64,000 nucleotides of DNA, taken from contig MU119295.1 of assembly GCA_014904845.1 (NCBI GenBank), positions 1 through 64,000 on the forward strand, read 5' to 3'. The position numbers were made by a program, and so were the translations under genes. Below the pieces are notes generated by a model that did not search any database, had not been told where the DNA came from, and saw only the letters and a program-made list of their open reading frames with translations. The DNA is from Acephala macrosclerotiorum. Taxonomy: Eukaryota; Ascomycota; Leotiomycetes; Helotiales; Mollisiaceae. Position 1 is the stretch's first letter, and the number at the start of each line of letters is the position of its first letter. This document shows, in pieces, positions 57,031-64,000 of this stretch.

Positions 57031-59383
57031 TCTTAAGGACTTCTTTGATTGGGGTTTTTTCAAAATGTATGGTTTTCCGGATTCAATGCTGATTGAAATC
57101 TTACAAGCGGTGGATAACAGTGTAAGCTTAAGCTTAAATATGCTCCTTTCATCGCCTTCTCATAGGCACCAGAATTCTCGATCACCCCACGTCCAACTGC
57201 TCCACAACTTGAGCCTCCACCATTTTTTCCGATCACCCCACAGATGTGGCTCTGCTGCTTCTACTACATACAGGGTGCAATAAATGTTAATGAGCAATGA
57301 CCAGTATTTAACTGGATATAGTAAAGTACTGCGAATCTCGAACAGGTGATTGGTCTAGCCACCCCTTGGAGACACGGCCACAATCACCTTACATTTAACA
57401 TTTATTTCAACCTGTGGGTAGTACATCGTGGTTTCAACACATGATGTCCTCCACTCGCTATGCTTACCGTCCAATAACACATCAACACAAAAGCCCGTGT
57501 TCTTACCTAACCCAAACAACATCCAGGAGCCCGGAAAACGGGAATGCTTTGATCTCATGGTTCCACGTCGCGTAACACTTGCTCGTGAGTCGTTATATTT
57601 GTCTCCTGATATATCCCTCCATTCCAACCTCCAACCTCCCACCCTCACCAAGGCTCCAAATCTTCACTCAAACCCAACCCAACCCAACCCAGCCCAAGCG
57701 ACCTAACTAGCCGAATTACCTGGGGCCCCAAAGAAAAGGTGCACAGACCCATTCGCTACAACATCTCGCATCAGCCCCCCTTCATTTTCGTCGTCGTCGT
57801 TGTCGTCGTCGTCTTTCTTCGCTTACCCTCGGATCAACGTGGCTGGAAATGAATGACTATCTCCCTCCTCCTCATTCGCCGAGACCGTTTTTTCCAGGGA
57901 GATAAGGTGGGGTGATAGAGTTTGGTAAGTGGCTCGTGGCTTTCTTGCATGTGGTCGTTGGGCTTTGAGATAGTGCAACCTTGGACCGGAATGATTTGTC
58001 TTGAGTGTAATTAATTGGATTTGGGGGTTGAGACAGGGATGGTTGTGGCTGTTCTGGAGGGAGCCCTGTTTGGTGGGCAATGGGGTTCGTCACCTCGTAA
58101 AGAAGCAATTTGGAATCGGAGTTGAGATGTGAGAGTTGACAAAATGAAGTCGGGATGCTTATGCCCGGTTAAATGGAGAGGTGAGATGGAGGGATGATGG
58201 TGGGGGAGGAAAATGGAAGCGAGAATCTACTAGGTGATCTCTGTACAATGATACACTGCATCTCAGTGCCGAGGAATTGAATGCAGGAACCAGTTTCCAT
58301 GTGGTTGGAAAAGTTAATCAGCTCGTACTTCCGTACTTTTCTCAAAAGCCAAGTCACGAATTCTCAAAAAGCGTGAAAAGGTTTAGTTCTGTGTTCGACC
58401 ACTTCTCGAGAGTAGCTTTCTTTCTCCATTGCTTCGTGATACGCGTGTGATATCTTCTACTTCATCCCTCTCATCTACACTCTGCCACCTTCTTTCCGAG
58501 ATACATCCCCACGCGTTCTCCTCGTCACAACATAACCCACACATTCATCAAAGCACAATAAATACAAGTAAAACTGACCATATTCCAGTTTCGAAACGCG
58601 AGCAAACATGCATACATGCATGCTTGCAATATCATGGTTACCATCCCTCATTTCTCCCTCCCTTCCCATTCAACAAAACAGACAAATAGCCAATCGCACA
58701 ATATACAAGCAAAAAGCAGCAAAAAATCTTCAAGACACAAAGATCCGCCAACCAATCCCAACATCCCACCCAAGACCGAGATAGATATGTAAACGCCCAT
58801 TTTGACAGACCTAATGGAAAGCCTGCCAACCCGCTGCCCTTGATGGTGCAAGCAAGGAGGGATACACTTTAGATACTGCAGACACAATGAAATATATAGA
58901 AAGACCAATAGCAAAAGACCGCCCGAGTCTACCCAGCCCTGCTGAGAGGGAAGGGAACTTGGTATCAAAACAAAAGATTCCATCAAAATACCACACATCG
59001 CAATTGAGAAGTAAAAGGAAACTGCCACCGTGAGCCGGGGTACAACACCGGATGCTAATATTGACCTGAGAGTATAATTGTGTCGAGGAGTTTAGTGTGT
59101 ATGGGTCGTGTTCGTGAGCGGATAGGTCGTGATGTCGTGCGTGCTGTACAAGTAGAAATGCGTTACATGAGGCCGTATATATCGAGAAACTGTAATTACG
59201 CCTTGCGGCAATCGTCTTCATCTTTTGAATGAATCCAGATCTGATAGAACCGAAATCGAAAATTGAAATGGCGAGCCGAAACCAAAAATTTCCTTCCTTC
59301 CTTCCATTTTCGTTCCGAGAGCCCAAAGCAGAAGTCGAACTTCAAGGGTGAGGTAGTAATGAAGTTAGCGAGATGGGAAGAGA
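57031..59383. other. 2.35-kb intergenic stretch
   Basis: Contains a (CCCAA)n run near 57668-57696 and a CGT trinucleotide tract at about 57789-57813. Neither strand gives a supported gene; open frames at 57823-58108 and 58648-59326 lack features. It includes the RTA1 promoter and the 3' flank of the regulator gene. Confidence 0.5.
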
Positions 59384-61477
59384 TCAAGTAGCCAAGAAAT
59401 CCATCCCCATCCGATGCGCGATGCTTTGCCAGTCCCAACTCCTCTCATCCCTCGCGTCCATCAATCTCCACACTTCTTCTAACACCTCAAGCGCAGTATC
59501 CGTATTCTTGTACTCCATATAGCTCTTCACTTTCGCAATTGCCACTCTGATCGGCTGTCTCATCTCCACCTCAAACGCTGCACAGCCGATCACGAACGCT
59601 GGAGCAAGTAGCAGAGTCTGACTAGGATCTCTGGCTCCGAATTGGGACAGAAGTTTGACACCATCGCGAACAGCGGTGGTGATGTGAGGATCGAGTTTCC
59701 AGTTGGTGGTTTGGGGTGGGTAGATGGTGCGCCAAAGGTAGATCCACATCATTTGCCTGTAGAGCATTCCTGCCGCGTCACGGTGATCTCCTGGTGGCCA
59801 TGCTGGTGTCCATTCTCTGATCCCAGCATCAATTTCAGCTGCAGCGTAGAAGGCTTTGTAGTCTACGATAGGATCAATGCCATGGTCGATGTTTTGACGA
59901 ATCTTGTTTCGGATATTGGTAATCTTCGACATGTAGAGGAACAGACCGTCGAAGACGCCAAGGAGACGGACAGCTGAAGGCTGAAGAACGGTGGATGGGA
60001 GGTTCCAATCGTCAGAGGTGGAGATGTAGTGGACGTCGCCTTGAGGGAGGGCGATCAATTCATCGGCATGGATATGATATTGGAAGAATTCGTGGATGAA
60101 ACGCATCGACTCCCCGTCTTCAGGTGGGCTTTCTTGAATGAGTTTCTGGTAGTGCCGCAGGTGGAATCGATGCTGTCCATTCGGCCTTGGATCAGATAAG
60201 GTCTCGAGGATTAGACAGATCATTTGGGCGTATGTTGCTGGAGTAGCCTTGGAGCCGACCTGTGTGCTGACCAATTCCTTGAAAGCCTCTTCTTGATGGT
60301 ATTGAGAGCGCTTCTCCAATGTCTCGATGTCAACCTTCGGATGCTCTCGGAGAATCTTGAGACCATAGTCGGACTTGTAGTCGATGTGTTTGCTGGACAA
60401 TGCTAATATCGAGTGCATCAGACCAGCATGTTGCTGAGCCATCGGCAACAGAATATTTCTGAATGCGCTGTCTTGCTCTCCTTCCACAGTGAAGATGATG
60501 CTCAGACGGGAGATGTAGTGGTGCAAGAAGATCCTGTCACCTTCTGTCTCAAGTCCATGTAGGAGATATGGCAATTGGATACTGGACATGGTGATACTGG
60601 ATGCCCTGCGTAAACGGGCTGTTGACGTGATCAGCTCATCGACTCCTTGCTGGCATGACTGCGCTGCCCTACCTTCTTCAGCCTTCTCCTTGCCGCTCTT
60701 CCATATCTTCTTTTCCGGATATCCTTCGCATGTCACAGAGTTCTTCTCACAATTCATGCCTGGTACTATTAGCGGTGACGGGGACATTGGAACAATGGAC
60801 GTACAGCCAGGCTTGGTCTCGTCACACTTCTTCTTTCGTTTCCTGCAGGTAATGCAACCCGTCTTCGACCTGCCCTTCGCGATCTTGGCCATCGACTCTG
60901 GTGTAGGTTTGGGATGTTTCCTCGGCCGACCACGCGGACGTTTGGCCTGAGCCGGTGTCGAGATCGACGACGGTGTTTCGGGTACCACGCTCTCCTTCAC
61001 ATCAGAAGTCGGCGAGAACTCTGCCATGTCCACATCATCGATGGGCTCAAGCTTCGGCACCACATCCTCTTCGTCCCCTTGTGGACCATTATCTTCCTCG
61101 TCCCAATTCAAGTCGGCAGCATCCTCACCCTCTTCCACAAATCCCGACGGGCTCCATGGGTCTGTGTTCGTCGACGTGGCTGATGTGGCCATGGTGAGGT
61201 TCGATGAGCTTGATATATCCGACCCATCCATACTCCTCCTCGAATCCATCTCCATCGTAGTCGTGATCTCAAACATCTGGAATTCTCTCCCACGACTCTT
61301 GCCAATGTGTATGCGTCGTCGGATAGGTGGGCGCATAGACCGCCCTTTCGAGGCAAAGGAGTCTGCGCGCCGTAAATCTGCTCTGCGCACTTCCTCGATC
61401 TCTTCCCCCTCTATTTCCGGCGAAATGGTCTGTACTCGAGGAATGCGTTGCTCAACCAAGATGCCGCCACGGTCCAT
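59384..61477 (-). CDS. Zn2Cys6 transcription factor with AT-hook
   Basis: Exons 61477-60805, 60759-60673 and 60618-59384 give 664 residues. Both introns (45 and 54 nt) are multiples of three without stops, so an unspliced frame also reads through. Splicing restores the canonical zinc cluster CITCRKRKKKC, DETKPGC, MNC, then EKNSVTC, with C-x2-C-x6-C-x6-C-x2-C-x6-C spacing; intron 1 falls within the fourth Cys codon. An AT-hook (RGRPRKHP) sits just before it, and an acidic Ser-rich region precedes that. The remainder matches the fungal-specific regulatory domain of the PF11951 type (LPYLLHGLETEGDRIFLHHY, MAQQHAGLMHSILALSSKH). A nuclear DNA-binding regulator; target genes not evident. Confidence 0.85.
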   Translation of the reverse strand: MDRGGILVEQRIPRVQTISPEIEGEEIEEVRRADLRRADSFASKGRSMRPPIRRRIHIGKSRGREFQMFEITTTMEMDSRRSMDGSDISSSSNLTMATSATSTNTDPWSPSGFVEEGEDAADLNWDEEDNGPQGDEEDVVPKLEPIDDVDMAEFSPTSDVKESVVPETPSSISTPAQAKRPRGRPRKHPKPTPESMAKIAKGRSKTGCITCRKRKKKCDETKPGCTSIVPMSPSPLIVPGMNCEKNSVTCEGYPEKKIWKSGKEKAEEGRAAQSCQQGVDELITSTARLRRASSITMSSIQLPYLLHGLETEGDRIFLHHYISRLSIIFTVEGEQDSAFRNILLPMAQQHAGLMHSILALSSKHIDYKSDYGLKILREHPKVDIETLEKRSQYHQEEAFKELVSTQVGSKATPATYAQMICLILETLSDPRPNGQHRFHLRHYQKLIQESPPEDGESMRFIHEFFQYHIHADELIALPQGDVHYISTSDDWNLPSTVLQPSAVRLLGVFDGLFLYMSKITNIRNKIRQNIDHGIDPIVDYKAFYAAAEIDAGIREWTPAWPPGDHRDAAGMLYRQMMWIYLWRTIYPPQTTNWKLDPHITTAVRDGVKLLSQFGARDPSQTLLLAPAFVIGCAAFEVEMRQPIRVAIAKVKSYMEYKNTDTALEVLEEVWRLMDARDERSWDWQSIAHRMGMDFLAT

Positions 61478-64000
61478 GATAGATGCCACCTAACAATGAT
61501 GGTATATAATCCTCCTTCCAGTTGCCCAACGACGACGGCATCTGCTAAACCCGCGCGCAAGAAAGTAAAGGAGTGAAGAAAGGCGGGAGCGGGCAACAAG
61601 AACAGGTGGGAAGAGGAGTCGAAGAGGAGGTTCACGATGTTAATAGGGTTCGATTGGCCTGCTCAGCGATGGAGCATACCATTCGTCTTCGGGGGTTCAC
61701 TTCGCTTGCAACTCCAGGGTGTGTACAGGGACCTAGTGGAGTGGGCAGGGCTGCGGGTTTGGACGTGCGCAATGCAACCCAGACCACACCACTACAGTGG
61801 TGGATGCACTGGGGGAGAGACTAGACGCACGGAAATCCCTCTGCTTGTGGTACAAACCGTGTAATTCGCACACAGCTAAAAGTCGTACCGTTTTTTTGCT
61901 CCGAGGTGCAGACTGCAGCTGTCCCTTTCATGGAGAAGGCTAGCCTGGGGCAGATGAGTGGGTGCTCTGCCTCTGTCGTATGCAGCAGCAGTCGCACCAA
62001 GCACCAGCACCAGCAGCCTGCAATGTAAATAGAGTGTCATCCCGCTACCGGTCGTCGCCGGTCGGCGTCCCTGAGTCGTGGCTTGGGATTTAGGCCAAAT
62101 AGCGCCCGAGATGCGGTGGAAGTTTGGATCCTCAGACACAGAAGGTGAGGTCTAGCCTGGGACAGGGAAAAACAGGGTTCGTAAATGGTAATATATCGAT
62201 ACTTAGTACTTATTGCTTTGACAAGGATGGCGCTGTGCGCTTTGGTTTCGATCTTGCGGGCACGATCTTGATTGTCCAGGAACTCCAGGCCAGCCATCAA
62301 TCAGCACTCGGCCAAGCAGTTCCATAGTCTGGTTTCCGCCCATCGCCCACCGTGCACTCCACTTCTTAGACTCTTGATAGGCTGATAGCGGGATCGAAGT
62401 GCGGAAGACGCTTCGATGACCGTGCGAAGACAGCGTAAGATGTGAGTAAAGCTCCGGACCGAAACGACTTGACTTTCCTTTTGACCCCCCCCGCGATGGA
62501 GAAAATAGCGTCGTGGACGTGTGCCCAGAAAGTGACTACTCAAGCCTTGTGTAACATTTGTGTGGCACCTGCTGCTGAGCGCTGAGTGAGAGTTTGAGAG
62601 GGAGCATGGTAATTCGTTCTCATTCCTGGACAACTGCTCACGCCCTCTCTCGCCTCTTTCACCTCTTCGAGGCACATCCAGCCCGAGCCTTGCCAAGAGC
62701 TGGCGGTCAGCGAATCACTGGACTCAGGGCTGAATACTGGCGTCCGCTAAAATCCCCAAAAAGGTCGTGCATGCATGCATTTACTTGGCCGTAGAGGACG
62801 GCAGAGTATTCACTGTTCATGCCCAGGGAATCTGCCAGACTCAACAAAAGTAGAGCATCATCATTTCTCATCTTTCCCCGATGGGCATCCACCGTCCCTT
62901 GCAAGTTACGCCGCTGCATAAATCGGGAGTACTGTGCCGAAACCGAATGTTTCTGTTTCTCTTGCTGCGGCCGCAGCATGTACAAAGGTGTCAACCCCAC
63001 GCCTAGGAATTGGGCACTCGTCACGACAGCTTCGGGAAGATTGCGGGTCTGCGATTCAGGAGGCAGGGTTATCGCCGGCAAATGGACCCAAATGAGGATA
63101 GGAAAGACGAAGAACGGCCATGTTGACGATCACCCGAAGCGTGGGATCGTAGACTGGGTACTTGCCACGCCCCATCATCTCTCCCAAACTTCGCCGCAAA
63201 AGGCAGCGGGGTCGTACTGCGTATTCTCCACTGTAGGAGTTGGGACGGATACAGTCAATCTGACTTTGATGAGCGTGTAGATTTCTAAGTCCTCTCTGTG
63301 ATCCGAAACTTTGTGCGGCCCTGGGGTTCTGCAGCAAGTAGACGATGTTCGTTAATGAGACATATCATTAGCCTTCATTGCCCCTCTTCTGGCGCTGCGC
63401 TGCGTGGGACAGACACAGCATGCGGCTGGCTAGTCTCACAACTTCGTTTGAGCCATCTGGGCTCATCAATTGGAACCTCGAGGTCCCTGGCAATTGGGTG
63501 CCAGGTCAGTTTCCGTCATGACAGCATGTGTGGGGAAGCCGCAGCAGCACATTTGTCTCGGTGGTCGCTGAACAACCAGAGCGAGACGGCCTGAAAGACT
63601 TGCGTGCCATCTCTGAGACCCCTTTTAGCCAATCTTTCTTCAGCGGAGGTCTGCGGTCGGGGAAGATTTGCCAACTTGCTCCTCTGGAGGTTTCAGTTTG
63701 TTTCTGTCCCGTTGTAACTTGTACGAAGTAAGCATACGCCGCATCTAGGACTTTCACCAGAGCTCCAGCCACGGGCAGCCACTCTCTCAACCTTGTCAAC
63801 CCCGATATTCAACCGCGGAGACAGTTCCCCGATGTTGGCCGCCAATCATCACAGACCTTCCTCGTCCCTCTGCCACGCAACGGGCCACCGATCACGCCTT
63901 GACCACGCTTCTTCAAGGGTCTTAATCCCTTGGAAATCTAATGATTGACCCTAAGAAAATCCTCCCGAAGATATTATTAACTTAATGAGATCTTACCAAT
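61478..64000. other. 2.5-kb upstream/intergenic region, no gene supported
   Basis: Promoter side of the Zn2Cys6 regulator. Open frames on both strands (such as 62301-62696 minus, 62707-63081 minus and 62819-63280 plus) overlap one another and show no motif, signal peptide or splice logic. No repeat array was noticed. Confidence 0.45.

Noticed and set aside
57668..57696. (CCCAA)n run as a telomere-like repeat
   Set aside because: Unit is five bases and irregular; it does not match the fungal TTAGGG telomere repeat.
1..64000. CRISPR arrays, prokaryotic operons or ribosome binding sites
   Set aside because: Spliceosomal introns and fungal gene families show a nuclear eukaryotic genome; no such structures are present.

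Overview
The window looks like nuclear DNA of a filamentous ascomycete (Pezizomycotina; a Leotiomycete is my guess, not shown). The genes carry many short spliceosomal introns (about 45-190 nt, GT-AG, CTRAC-like branch sites). The families are typical of that group: HET domain, RTA1, Zn2Cys6 regulator, white-type double ABCG transporter, YAT amino-acid permease, unspecific peroxygenase, and Ser/Thr-rich wall proteins. All gene models below were spliced by eye; in each one the exon phases add up to a closed reading frame.

Layout. 0-6 kb: an AT-rich satellite, a small inverted-repeat element, an intact secreted heme-thiolate peroxygenase (1015-1921), an AT-rich element with terminal inverted repeats whose arms differ only by transitions (2617-3146), then about 3 kb of degenerate repeats. 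6-18.6 kb: a mercuric-reductase-like flavoprotein, a frameshifted epimerase pseudogene, a Ser/Thr-rich secreted protein, a perfect 67-bp-arm hairpin, an EI24/LDS-like membrane protein, the 3' part of a Ser/Thr-tailed surface protein, and a GT2 polysaccharide synthase-like glycosyltransferase. 18.6-31 kb: a decaying island with an unrecognised remnant, LigT-like (2'-5' RNA ligase superfamily) genes or remnants on both strands, and a degenerate HET gene, interrupted by one intact amino-acid permease.

31-46.4 kb: a possible 32-residue peptide gene with a TATA box, a secreted M28 aminopeptidase, a Cys-rich single-pass membrane protein, a MYND zinc-finger protein, an 8-exon zinc alcohol dehydrogenase of the formaldehyde dehydrogenase-like type, and a 1325-residue ABCG transporter. 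46.4-64 kb: a long gene-free stretch, argininosuccinate synthase with 11 exons including 8-, 10-, 18- and 26-nt exons, a Myb/SANT-like protein, a mariner-type MITE flanked by TA, an RTA1-like seven-helix protein, a Zn2Cys6 regulator with two introns that keep the frame open, and 2.5 kb of upstream or intergenic sequence.

The genes do not form one pathway or an evident biosynthetic cluster. Primary metabolism (arginine), transport (amino acids, ABCG, RTA1), secreted enzymes (peroxygenase, aminopeptidase) and surface proteins lie among repeats and pseudogenes. The most unusual items are the argininosuccinate synthase micro-exons, the perfect hairpin, the LigT-like/HET island and the tiny proline-rich peptide.
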